In this document: in pieces, positions 20,341-31,800 of the stretch
How the letters are laid out: each line of letters begins with the position of its first letter
How positions within the stretch are numbered: position 1 is the stretch's first letter
Assembly (NCBI GenBank): GCA_036417435.1
Contig: CM070899.1
Location: 563,001-627,000, forward strand
DNA: 64,000 nt
From: Inia geoffrensis
Taxonomy: Eukaryota > Chordata > Mammalia > Artiodactyla > Iniidae
Direction: 5' to 3'
The notes under the pieces: generated by a model
Databases searched by the model: none
What the model saw: only the letters and a program-made list of their open reading frames with translations
What the model was told of the DNA's origin: nothing
Position numbers and translations under genes: made by a program

Positions 20341-22435
20341 TTTTCCTTTTCTATTCTATATAGAGTAGTGTGTATATGTTAATCCCAAACTCTTAATTTA
20401 TCCCTCCCCTCCCCTCTCCCCTTTGGTATCCATAGGTTTGTTTTCTATGTCTGTGAAGTCTATTACTATCTTGTATGTAAGTTCATTTGTATCATTTTTT
20501 TTAGATTCCGCATATGAGTGATATCATATGATATTTGTCTTTCTCTGTCTGACTAACTTCACTTAGTATGGTAACCTGTAGGTCCATCCATGCTGCTGCA
20601 AATGGCATTATTTCATTCTTTATTATAGCTGAGTAATATTCCTTTGTATATATGTACCACATCTTCTTTATCCATTCATCTGTCGATGGGCACTTAGGTT
20701 GCTTCCATGTCCTGGCTATTGTAAACAGTGTTGCAACGAACACTGTGGTGCATGTATCTTTTTGAATTATGGTTTTCCTGGATATATCCCCAGGAGTGGG
20801 ATTGCTGGATCATATGGTAGCTCTATTTTTAGGTTTTTCCATACTGTTCTCCATAGAGGCTGTATCAATTTTCTTTCCCACCAACAGTGTAGGAGGGTTC
20901 CCTTTTCTCCACACCCTCTCCAGCATTATTGTTTGTATAGTTTTTGATGATGGCCGTTCTGACCGGTGAGAGGTGGTACCTCATTGTGCTTTGATTTGTA
21001 TTTTTTTAATAATTAGGAATGTTGAGCATCTTTTCATGTGCCTTTTGGTCATCTGTATGTCTTCTTTGGATAAATGTCTATTTAGATACTCTGCTCATTT
21101 TTCTATTGGGTTGTTTGTTTGTTCTTTATATTGAGCCATATGAGCTGTATATACATTTTGGAGATTAATTTCTTATTGGTTGCATGGTTTGCAAATATTT
21201 CCTCCCAATCTGTAGGTTATCTTTTTGTTTTGTTTATGGTTTTCCATTGCTGTGCAAAAGCTTTTCAGTTTAATTACGTTCCATTTGTTTATTTTTGTTT
21301 TTATTTCCATTACTCTAGGAGGTGGGTCAAAAAAATCTTGCTGTGATTTATGTCAAAGAGTGTTCTGTCTATGTTTTCCCCTAGGAGTTTTCTAGTATCC
21401 AGTTTCTCATTTACGTCTTTAATCCATTTTGAGTTTATTTTTGTCCATGGTGTTAGAGAATTTTCTAATTTCATTTTTTTACATGTAGCTGTCCAGTTTT
21501 CCCAGTACCACTTATTGAAGAGACTGTCTTTTCTTCACTGTATATTCTTGTATCCTTTGTCATAGATTAATTGACCGTAGGTGTGTGGGTTTATTTCTGG
21601 GCTATCCTGTTCCATTGATCTATATTTCTGGTTTTGTGCCAGTACCATACTGTTTTGATGACTGTAGTCTGAAGTCAGGGAGCCCGATTGTTCCAGCTCC
21701 ATTTTTCTTTCTTAAGATTGCTTTGGCTATTCAGGGTCTTTTCTGTCTCCATACAATTTTTAAAATTTTTGGTTCTAGTTCTGTGAAAGATGCCATTGGT
21801 AATTTGATAGGGATTGCATTGAATCTGTAGATTACCTTGGGTAGAACAGTCATTTTCACAATGTTGATTCTTCCAATCCAAGAACATGGTATATCTCTCC
21901 ATCTGTTTGTGTCATCTTTGATTTCTTTCATCAGTGTCATAGTTTTCGGAGTACAGGTCTTTTGTCTCCTTAGGTAGGTTTATTCCTAGGTATTTTATTC
22001 TTTTTGATATGATAGTAAATGGGAGTGTTTCTTTAATTTCTCTTTCTGATCTTTCATTTTTAGTGTATAGAAATGCAACAGAATTCTGTGTCTTAATTTT
22101 GTATCCAGCAACATTACCGAATTCATTGATGAGCTCTAGTAGCTTTCTGGTACTGTCTTGAGGATTTTCTATGCACAGTATCATGTCATCTGCAAATAGT
22201 GACAGTTTTACTTCTTCTTTTCCAATTTGTATTCCTTTTATTTCTTTTTTTCTCTGATTGCTATAGCTATGACTTCCAAAACTATGTTGAATAAAAGTGG
22301 TGAGAGTGGACATCCATGTCTTGTTCCTGATCTTAGAGGAAATACTTTCAGCTTTTCACCATTGAGAATGATGTTAGCTGTGGGTTTGTCACATGTGGAC
22401 TTTATCATGTTGAGGGACATTTCTTTGAAACTCTG
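20340..22435 (-). mobile_element. 5'-truncated LINE-1, minus strand
   Basis: Minus-strand translations give L1 ORF2 reverse-transcriptase sequence in pieces, including [17 protein letters not shown] (21,912-22,313), [20 protein letters not shown] (22,238-22,486) and the C-terminal region to about 20,500. It is broken by frameshifts and stops. Only the 3' third or so of L1 is present, so this is a dead truncated copy. Confidence 0.92.
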
Positions 22436-23094
22436 AGTGAGTGTTCCCATCCAAGGTCTGGGCAACCTCTTGGGGCAGAAGATCATGAGCTTCCTTGGGC
22501 CCCCTGAGCCTCAGCGACCATCTCACCTGATAGCACTTCGCCTGCTCTTGTTACAATTTTATACACGCTTGGTTTCCTGGGTGACATCACTTCCCGCCTG
22601 AAAGGCCTCCAGGGGCTTGTGTTTTCTGGATTCAACCTGGACTTGCCCGGCAATAAGTAAAAAGTCCCTCTGGAAGCAGAACTTCAACGGTGGAATGAGC
22701 ACCATGTCTCTGCCCTGCAAGCAGCAACCATCACGATCCCGGGACAGTGGGCATGAGATCCGGGCACATGGAGGCCACACCAGCACCTGGAGAGAAAAGG
22801 TGTGGGTGTCCTCCACAACAACAGAAGGAAGTGCCAAATAGAGAGGTGAGCAGGGGTGGGCCCAGGAGACTCAGTTGCAACAGGTCAGGTCAAGTCAGGA
22901 TTGAGCCAGGTCGTGGGCAGGTTTTCTCCAGACTCTTCATTAATGCAGAGTTAAGCAGAGCTTACATAGATCCATGTGCTTTGTGGGCAACACCAGGGTG
23001 TTGTGAGTGTAACTTGCAGAGCCAGTGACTGACTGTCCAGATGCTGACACCGACCCTGTTCCACATCTGATGGCTTCTCCTACAATGTTCACTC
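22436..23094 (+). other. Probable ERV/LTR-flanking sequence
   Basis: Lies between the L1 fragment and the recognisable LTR-like repeat. It may be the 5' part of the LTR, but no matching part was seen in the 3' copy. No gene supported. Confidence 0.3.
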
Positions 23095-23620
23095 CCTCCG
23101 GTGTTGTCAGACTTCCTGTTTTAGCCTTTGGGTTGAAATCCATCTCAGCAAGAAGATGCGCATGCTTATCGGAGAGGGTCCTAGGACTGGTCAGATGTGG
23201 GAAAATAAGTGAGATAACTGGCCAGAGGAGAACAAAGACCTGAAAGGACTGTCCCGTGTAAGTGATTTAAATCACTTTTTACGGCTCCCCTCCTCATCAG
23301 GGAGGACGCCCACACCCTTTCTCTCCAGGTGTGTATTTCTGCCTTGCTTCTGTCTTAATAAATAAACTACTTCTCTATGAGCTCTTCCTCATGTTGTGCT
23401 GTGTCTCTGATAATAAACTTTGTACCTCTTCATAGTTTTTCCTCCTTGAAACACTCTTGCTTTCAGAGGGTGCAAGAACCAGGGCAACTTTGTTTCTAGC
23501 CTCTAGCCCTGCTGGACTAGCAGCTAGGATTCCTGGTTTTCATCCAGGATACCCAGGTACAATTCCCTGGCAGGGAACTAAGATCCTGCCTCAGGACTGC
23601 TCACTGCTATCTCTCCGAAA
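23095..23620 (+). mobile_element. LTR-like repeat, 5' copy
   Basis: Aligns with 36,510-37,225 in the same orientation: shared 'gttgtca..ctt', 'gtcagatgtggg', 'catcagggaggac', 'catgttgtgctgtg', 'aataaact' polyadenylation-like signals and a terminal tRNA-like segment. Two direct copies flanking ~12.6 kb suggest the LTRs of one degraded provirus. Its 5' edge was not resolved. Confidence 0.55.
23507..23577 (+). repeat. tRNA-Glu-like sequence in LTR, 5' copy
   Basis: 71 nt with a tRNA-like layout. The anticodon arm is CCTGG-TTTTCAT-CCAGG (perfect 5-bp stem, anticodon position TTC, Glu). A B-box-like T arm (ggtacaattcc) and an acceptor end 'cagggaa' follow. The T-loop has diverged, so it is probably not functional. 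It is followed by 'ctaagatcc', as in tRNA-Glu-derived cetartiodactyl SINEs. Confidence 0.55.
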
Positions 23621-24123
23621 CCCAGAAGTTCAAGGTAAACTGTGGGTCTCGTCCAAACTGCTGGCTGGAGACTCCTGACTTTCACTGTCTCTCCCATGCT
23701 TCTCTAATTTTCTCTCCCACCTTACTTGCACAGCAAGGTTTCTTTTTTACCTAATACTTTAACACCCTCTTCAGGAAGGACTAACTGCACTCTCGCCACA
23801 GGCAAGCCCACTGTGGTCAGTGTCAGATAAAATACTCAAGTCCTGACCCCCATGGCACTTTCCAGAGTGGCCAACTGCAGTTCCTCCAGGAGTTCCCCCT
23901 TCGCTCCGGACCTTGGAAGCCCATACACCGCGATGCCCAGCCTATTAGTCTGGCCACGTTCAAGCAGGCCGCAGTGCTCAGTCTCAAGGATAGACAACAG
24001 ATCCCCACCCCCCACGACTAGAAACATCATGGCAACTTCTCTACACTGGTCCAAATGTCCTCTCCAGGTAATAAAGGAGGACACCTTGTGCAAGGTATCA
24101 AGGATGACCAGAGACATCTTGTT
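23621..24123 (+). mobile_element. ERV internal remnant, 5' part
   Basis: Sequence after the 5' LTR-like repeat, interrupted by the L1 at 24,124-24,139. The sequence after the L1 (30,492 on) is presumed to continue it. No intact gag frame. Confidence 0.35.
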
Positions 24124-25082
24124 AGAAATCAGTGGGGGAAGGAGCAGAGTCAAGGTGGAGGCGGGGGAAGATGCAGAGTTAGCGTCTCCCCACAACAAGG
24201 ACGCCTGCCGGCAGCTTCTGGGGGACTGTGACTCCCAAAGAGACGGGAGGAACCCCAGAGTGAACCGGTAGGACGGACGTAGGGGGACCGAGGAGGGAGG
24301 AGAAGTGGAGGCCAGACAGGCTCTGTGCCCCTGAGGCAGGGGAGATCAGGAGAGGCAGGTGGGAGGGGCCATCCAGGAGGAGCGGGAGAGGAGAGGAGGG
24401 TGATTGTCCCGCCCACTCGGGCCCAGGAAGCCTACTGGGCTCCCAGGCGCAGTCCCTGCCCTCTGAGACCAGGGATGGGGGGCACATGGGGGCCCTTCTG
24501 TTCCTTGAGCCTAAGCCCCACCTCCCACAGCCCCCAGGGCCTCTTCCAGCCCTGTGGGTCCTGAGCATTGGCCCCGCCCACTGCCCAAACATCACCCTTG
24601 CTTAGGCCCTGCCCTCCACAACCAAGGTCTCCCCCACCCTCCTTTTTTTCCCCTCCTCCTCTTTTTTACTATTGTGGTACTATTGTACCTTCCAGTTGTT
24701 GGTTCATCTATATTTTTATTGTTATATTCTTCCCAACATATCTGTTAGTTTCCTAGCCTAATTTTATTTTTTACTTCGTTATTGTTTGTTGTTGTTGTTG
24801 TTGTTTTATTTTTTGCCACCACATGAGGCTTGCAGGATCTTGGTTCACGAGCCGGGGGTCAGGCCAAAACCCCTGCAGTGGGAGCCCCGTGTCAGTACCA
24901 CTGGACTAACAGAGAACCTCAGACCCCAGGAAATATTCATCGGAGTGAGGTCGCACGGAGTTCCTCATCTCAGCACCAAGACCCAGCTCTACCCAATACC
25001 CTACAAACTCCAGTATTGGAAGCCTCAGGCCAAACAACCAGTAAGAGAGGAACACTATTCCACTCATTAAAAAAAAAAAAAA

Positions 25083-25978
25083 ATGAGATGGCAAAAGGAT
25101 ATGTCACAGATGGAGGAACAAGGTAACAACCTACAAGACCAAATAAATGAAGAGGAAATAGACAACCTACCCGAAAAAGAATTCAGAATAATGATAGTAA
25201 AGATGATCCAGAATCTCGGAAATAGAATGGAGGCACAGATTGAGAAAATGCAAGAAATGATTAACAAAGATCTAGAAGAACTAAAGAACAAACAAACAGA
25301 GATGAACAACACAATAACTGAAATGAAAAACACGCTAGGAGGAATCAACAACAGAATAGCTGAGGCAGAAGAACCAATAAGTGATCTGGAAGACAAAATG
25401 GTGGAAATAACTGCCAAGGGGCAGAATTAAAAAAAAAAAAAAAGAATGAAAAGAATTGAAGACAATCTCAGAGACCTCTGGGACAACACTAAACACACGA
25501 ACATTCAAATCATAGGGGTCCCAGAAGAAGAAGAGAAAAAGAAAGGGTCTGAGAAAATATTTGAAGAGATTATAGTTGAAAACTTCCCTAACTTGGGAAA
25601 GGAAATAGTCACCCTAGTCCAGGAAGTACAGAAATTCCCATACAGGAAAACCCTAGGAAAAACACAACAAGACACATATTAAGCAAACAAACAAAACTTA
25701 AATTCAAGGAAAAAATATTAAAAGCAGCAAGGGAAAACCAAAAAGTAACATACAAAGGAATCCCCATAAGGTTATCAACTGATTTTTCAGTGGAAGCTCT
25801 ACAAGCCAGAAGGGAGGGGCAGGATACACTTAAAGTGATGAAAGAGAAAAACCTACAACCAAGATTACTCTACCCAGCAAGGATCTCATTCAGATTCAAT
25901 GGAGAAATCAAAAGCTTTTCAGACAAGCAAAAGTTAAGAGAATTCAGCACCACCAACCAGCTTTACAACAAATGCTAA
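25083..25978 (+). pseudogene. L1 ORF1p remnant
   Basis: Three consecutive open pieces: 25,083-25,430 (Lys/Glu-rich coiled coil, ...EMQ-type heptads such as IEKMQEMINKDLEEL), 25,446-25,682 (start of the RNA-recognition region, NIQIIGVPEEEE), and 25,790-25,978 (C-terminal domain, PRLLYPARISFRFNGEIKSF). The frame is interrupted near poly-A runs at 25,430 and again near 25,680. The family product is an RNA-binding trimer that packages L1 RNA; this copy cannot make it whole. Confidence 0.88.
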
Positions 25979-26037
25979 AGGAACTTCTCTAAACGGGAAA
26001 CACAAGAGAAGAAAAAGATGCACAAAAACAAACCCAA

Positions 26038-26259
26038 GGGCTTCCCTGGTGGCGCAGTGGTTGAGAGTCCGCCTGCCGATGCAGGGGATGCGGGTTCGTG
26101 CCCCGGTCCGGGAGGATCCCACATGCCGCAGAGCGGCTGGGCCCGTGAGCCATGGCCGCTGAGCCTGTGCATCTGGAGCCTGTGCTCCGCAACGGGAGAG
26201 GCCACAACAGTGAGAGGCCCGCGTACCGCAAAAAAAAAAAAAAAAAGAAAAAAAAAACA
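26038..26259 (+). mobile_element. CHR-type SINE inside L1
   Basis: A ~200-bp tRNA-Glu-derived SINE with A-rich tail, inserted between L1 ORF1 and ORF2, so younger than that L1. It starts gggcttccctggtggcgcag. Confidence 0.92.
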
Positions 26260-26270
26260 ATTAAGAAAAT

Positions 26271-29200
26271 GGTAATAAGAACATACATATTGATAATAAC
26301 CTTGAATGTAAATGGATTAAATGCCCCAACCAAAAGCCACAGACTGGCTGAATGGATACAAAAACAAGACCCTTATATATGCTGTCTACAAGAGACCCAC
26401 TGCAGACCTAGGGACACACACAGACTGGAGGTGAAGGGATGGAAAAAAATTCCATGCAAATGCAAATCAAAAGAAAGCTGGAGTGGCATACTTGTATCAG
26501 ATAAAATAGACTTTAAAATAAAGACAGTTAAAAGAGATAAGGAGGGACACTACATAATGATCAAAGGATCAATCCAAGAGGAAGATATAACAATTATTAG
26601 TGTTTATACACCCAACATAGGAGCACCTCAATACATAAAGCAAATACCAACAACCGTGAAAGGAGAAATCGACAGTAACACAATAATAGTAGGGGACTTT
26701 AACACCCCACTTACACCAACGGACAGATCATCCAAACAGAAAATAAATCAGGAAACACAAGCTTTAACTGACACAATAGACCAGATCACTCTGATTCATA
26801 TTTATGGAACATCCCACCCAAAAGTGGCAGAATACACTTTCTTCTCAAGTGCACACGGGACATTCTCCAGGATAGATCACGTCTTGGGTCACAAATCAAG
26901 ACTCAGAAGATTTAAGAAAATTGAAATCGTATTAAGCATCTTTTCTGACCACAACACTATGAGATGAGAAATCAATTACAGGAAAAAAACTGTAAAAAAA
27001 AAAAACCCACAAATACATGGAAGCTAAACAGTGCACTACTAAATAACCAAGAGATTGCTGAAGAACTCAAAGAAGAAATTTTTAATATATGTAGAAACAA
27101 ATGACAATGAAAAGAAGATGACCCAAAACCTATGGGACACAGCAAAAGCAGTTCTAAGAGGGAGGTTTATAGCAATACAATCTCACCTCAAGAAACAAGA
27201 AAAATCTCAAATAAGCAATCTAACCCTACACTTAAGACAACTAGAGAAAGAAGAACAAAGAAAACCCAAAGTCAGTAGAAGGAAAGAAATCATAAAGATC
27301 AGAGCAGAAATGAAGAAGACAGTAGCAAAGATCAATAAAACTAAAAGCTGGTTCTTTGAGAAGATAAACAAAATTGATAAACCCTTAGCCAGAGTCATCA
27401 AGAAAAAAAGGGAGAGGACGCAAATCAATAAAATTAGAAATGAAAAAGGAGAAATCACAACTGACACTGCAGAAATACAAAGGATTATAAGAGACTACTA
27501 CAAACAACTGTATGCCAATAAAATGGACCACCTCGAAGAAATGGACAAATTCTTGGAAAGTTACAATTTTCCAAGACTGAACCAGAAAGAATTAGAAAAT
27601 ATAAACAGACCTATCACAAGTAATGAAATTGAAACTGTAATTTAAAATCTTCCAACAACAACAACAAAAAATCTTCCAACAAAAAAAAGTCCAGGACCAG
27701 ATGGCTTCACAGGCAAATTCAATCAACATTTAGAGAAGACCTAACAGCCATCCTTCTCAAACTCTTCCAAAAAATTGCAGAGGGAGAAACACTCCCAAAT
27801 TCATTCTATGAAGCCACCATCACCCTGATACTAAAACCAGAAAAAGATATCACAAAAAAACAAAAATTATAGACCAATATCACTCATGAACATAGATGCA
27901 AAAATCCTCGACAAAATACTAGCAATCAGAATCCAACAACACATTAAAAGGATCATACACCATGATCAAGTGGGATTTATCCCAGGGATGCAAGGATTCT
28001 TCACTGTACGCAAATCTATCAATGTGATACACCATATTAACAAATTAAGGAATAAAAACCATATGATCATCTCATTAGAGGCAAAAAAAAAGCTTTTGAC
28101 AAATTTCAACACCCATTTATGGTAAAAACTCTCGAGAAAATGTGCATAGAGGGAACCTACCTCAACATAATAAAGGCCATATATGACAAACCCACAGCAA
28201 ACATCAATCTCAATGGTGAAAACCTGAAAGCATTTCCTCTAAGATCAGGAACAAGACAAGGATGTCCATTCTCACCACTCTTATCCAACATAGTTTTAGA
28301 AGTCCTAGCCAGAGCAATCAGAGAAGAAAAAGAAATAAAAGGAATACAAATTGGAATATAAGAAGTAAAACTGTCACTATTAGCAGATGACATGATACTA
28401 TATGTAGAAAATCCTAAAGATGCCACCAGAAAACTACTAGAACTAATCAATGAATTTGGTAAAGTAGCAGGATACAAAATTAATGCACAGAAATCTCTGC
28501 CATTCCTATACACCAACAATGAGAAGTCAGAAAGAGAAATTAAGGAAACACTCCCATTTACCATTGCAACAAAAAGAATAAAATACCTAGGAATAAGCCT
28601 GCCTAAGAAGACGAAAGACTTGTACTTGGAAAACTATAAAACACTGATGAAAGAAATCAAAGATGACATAAACAGATGGAGAAATACACCACATTATTGG
28701 ATTGGAACAATCAACATTGTGAAAATGACTGTACTACTCAAAGCAATCTACAGATTCAATGCAATCCATATCAAACTACCAATGGCATTCTTCATAGAAT
28801 TAGAACAAAAAATTTTACAGTTTTTATGGAAACACAAAAGACCCCGAATAGCCAAAGCAATCTTGAGAAGGAAAACCAGAGTTGGAGGAATGAGGCGTCC
28901 TGACTTCAGACTATACCACAAAGCTACAGTAATCAAGACAGTATGGTGCTGACACAAAAACAGAAATATAGATCAATGGCACAGGACAGAATGCCCAGAG
29001 ATAAACCCATGCACATATGGGCACCTAATTTACGACAAAGCAAGCAAGAATATACAGTGGAGAAAAGACAGCCTCTTCAATAAGTGGTGCTGGGAAAACT
29101 GGACAGTTACATGTAAAAAAATGAAATTAGAATACTCCCTAACACCGTACTCAAAAATAAATTCAAAATGGCTTAAAGACCTAAATGGTAAGACCAGACA

Positions 29201-30000
29201 CTATAAAACTCTTAGAGGAAAACATAGGAAAAACACCCTTTGACATAAATCACAGGAAGATCTTTTTTGACCCACCTCCTAGAGTAATGGAAATAAAAAC
29301 AAAAATAAACACATGCGACCTAATGAAGCTTAAAAGCTTTTGCACAGCAGAGGAAAACATAAACAAGACAAGACAACACTCAGAATGGGAAAAAATATTT
29401 ACAAATGAAACAACAAAGGATTAATCTCCAAATTATACAAACAGCTCATGGAGCTCAATATCAAAAAAACAAACAATCCAGTTAAAAAATGGGCAGAAGA
29501 CGTAAATGGACATTCCATGAAGGAAGACATACAGATGGCCAAGAGGCACATGAAAAGATGCTCAACATCACTAATTATTCGAGAAATGCAAATCAAAACT
29601 ACAATGAGGTGTCACTTGATGCCAATCAGACTGGCCATTATCAAAAAAATCTAGAAACAATAAATGCTGGAGAGGGTGTGGAGAAAAGGGAACCCTCCTG
29701 CACTGTTGGTGGGAATGTACATTGATACAACCACTATGGAAAACAGCATGGAGGTTCCTTAAAAAACTAAAAGTAGAATTGCCGTATGACCCAGCAATCC
29801 CACTAGTGGGCATATACCCTGAGAAAACCATAATTCAAAAAGAGTCGTGTACCACAATGTTCATTGCAGCTCTATTTACAATAGCCAGGACACAGAATCG
29901 ACCTAAACGTCCATCGACAGCTGAATGAATAAAGAAGATGTGCCACATATATACAATGAAATATTACTCAGCCATAAAAAGAAACAAAACTGAGGTATTT
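26271..30000 (+). pseudogene. L1 ORF2p remnant (endonuclease and reverse transcriptase)
   Basis: The endonuclease domain is open over 26,271-26,967 with motifs NVNGLN, QETHC, GDFNTPL and SDH. The linker region is open at 27,055-27,645. The reverse-transcriptase region is broken over 27,886-28,952 and includes [20 protein letters not shown] and [14 protein letters not shown]-terminal pieces run to ~30,000. Several frameshifts and stops (for example near 26,968, 27,646 and 28,360) make it nonfunctional. Confidence 0.92.
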
Positions 30001-30491
30001 GTAGTGAGGTGGATGGACCTAGAGTCCCTCATACAGAGTGAAGTAAGTCAGAAAGACAAAAGCAAATACCATATGCTAACACATATATAGAGAATCTAAA
30101 AAAAAAAATGGGACTGATGGACATAGTTTCAGGGCATGAATAAAGAGGTAGACGTAGAGAATGGACTTGATGACACGAGGTGGGAGGGCATAGCTGCGGC
30201 AAAGTGAGAGTAGCATCAACATGTATACGCTAGCGAATGTAAATAGTTGGCTGGTGGGAAGCAGCCGCATAGCACAGGGAGATGGGCTTGGTGCTCTGCC
30301 GTGACCTAGAGGGGTGGGATAGGGAGGGTGGGAGGGAGGCTCAAGAGGGAGGGGATATGGGGACATGTGTATGCGTATGGCTGATTCACTTTGTTGTGCG
30401 ACAGAAACTAACACAGTATCGTGAAGTAATTATACTCCAGTAAAGGTCTATTTAAAAAAAAAAAAAGAACAGAACAGAAATCAGTGGGGGA

Positions 30492-31562
30492 GTAGAGGAC
30501 ACTCCACATCCCATTAGCACTGAGGTCAAAGGAAATCCAGACACACTGAGTCTCCTTCAGGCGCCTCCTACTAATGTTTCCAGGACGCTGGACCTCTTTT
30601 CTAGGAGCACTGTTCTCGGTTGCAGGTTATTCAACATGGGAGGATCCCCTAAGCCAGATGGGCTGAGAAAGGGGAAGCTTAGGTTTTGCTGTAACACTGC
30701 CTGGCCTTTATATAAGTTGGGGGTTGCCTAAAATGTGTCTCTTACAGTTAGATCTTTTTGCCACAGGATGGCAAAATGTACTGAGGTTCCCTATGTTCAG
30801 GCCTGTATGGCCCTTTCTCATAACCCCGCTCAATGTGGCTCCTATAATCGAACGCCTGAGGAATCCAAAAAAAAAAAAAAAAACTCTCCTGACATTCTAG
30901 ACGATCCTCTTTTAACCACCACCACCCCGCACCCAGCTCTCAAGGGGGAAACCAAGCTTCCCCCACTCATGCAAATTCCTTCCAGAATCTTCTGGTCCAA
31001 CTAAGACCCCCACCTCCCCAGAGGGACAACCCCTGATGGGACAGTGTATCAGCCAGCCTGCCCCCGTTATTAGGGCCAATTTGAGCAATATTTGGTCTAT
31101 ATTTTAGCTATGAAACTATGACTACAGGAAAAGAAAGACGATTTTTTTTGACACTGGATGGCCACAATATTCTTTAGACTCCGGAGAAAGTTGGTTAAGG
31201 TAAACCTCTTCTGAAATTACAGAACTGGTTCTTTTTGCATGTACAGTTAGAGAAAGCTAGCTTGTTAAAACACTTTTTTTCAGAATTCTGACCCTGAGAG
31301 AACAAAAATATGCCGAGGGGAATATTTGAAATTAACTCTTATGCTGTCCTTGAAATACAGACACAGTCCACTTTGCCTGAGACTTTGGCCTTGGATTAAT
31401 TAGTAGAACTTCAAGCCAAGAAAAAAAAGAGAGAGACAAAGAGGCATTCAAACCTCAAGTGGAAACTATGAGATATCTCTCTGGGTATATTTATGCCTCA
31501 GTTATGTGTCTTTGTCTTTGGATAATATTGCTGAGGTTAATTTGTAAATGAGCTCTATTTAG
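30492..31562 (+). mobile_element. Probable ERV internal remnant
   Basis: Continues the sequence interrupted by L1. No intact gag or pol frame; only short ORFs. Classified by its position between two LTR-like repeats rather than by a protein match. Confidence 0.3.
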
Positions 31563-31800
31563 TTGGCTTTTTTTTTTTTTTTTTTTTTTTTTTTTGCGGT
31601 ACGCAGGCCTCTCACTGTTGTGGCCTCTCCCATCATGGAACACGGGTTCTGGACGCACAGGCACAGCAGCCATGGCTCACGGGCCCATCCACTCCGCGGC
31701 ATGTGGGATCTTCCCGGACCGGGGCACAAACCCGAGTCCCCGGCATCGGCAGGCGGACTCTCAACCACTGCGCCACCAGGGAAGCCCTACTTGGCTTTTT
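31563..31800 (-). mobile_element. CHR-type SINE, minus strand
   Basis: Poly-T start, reverse-complement SINE body ending at 'ccaccagggaagccc', with a 10-bp direct repeat TTGGCTTTTT at 31,563-31,572 and 31,791-31,800. Confidence 0.92.

Larger units (their letters stand above)
24124..30491 (+). mobile_element. Near-full-length LINE-1 with target-site duplication
   Basis: A ~6.3-kb L1 on the + strand bounded by 16-bp direct repeats AGAAATCAGTGGGGGA (24,124-24,139 and 30,476-30,491). It has an L1-like 5' UTR start (gggggaaggagcag), ORF1 pieces at 25,083-25,978, ORF2 pieces at 26,271-30,000, a 3' UTR and an A tail at ~30,454-30,466. Both ORFs are broken by frameshifts and stops, and a SINE sits between them. 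It is an immobile copy inserted into older ERV sequence. Confidence 0.93.

Noticed and set aside
23507..23577. Functional tRNA-Glu gene
   Set aside because: The T-loop and B box are altered in this copy, the element occurs twice within LTR-like repeats, and the following sequence resembles a tRNA-derived SINE tail.
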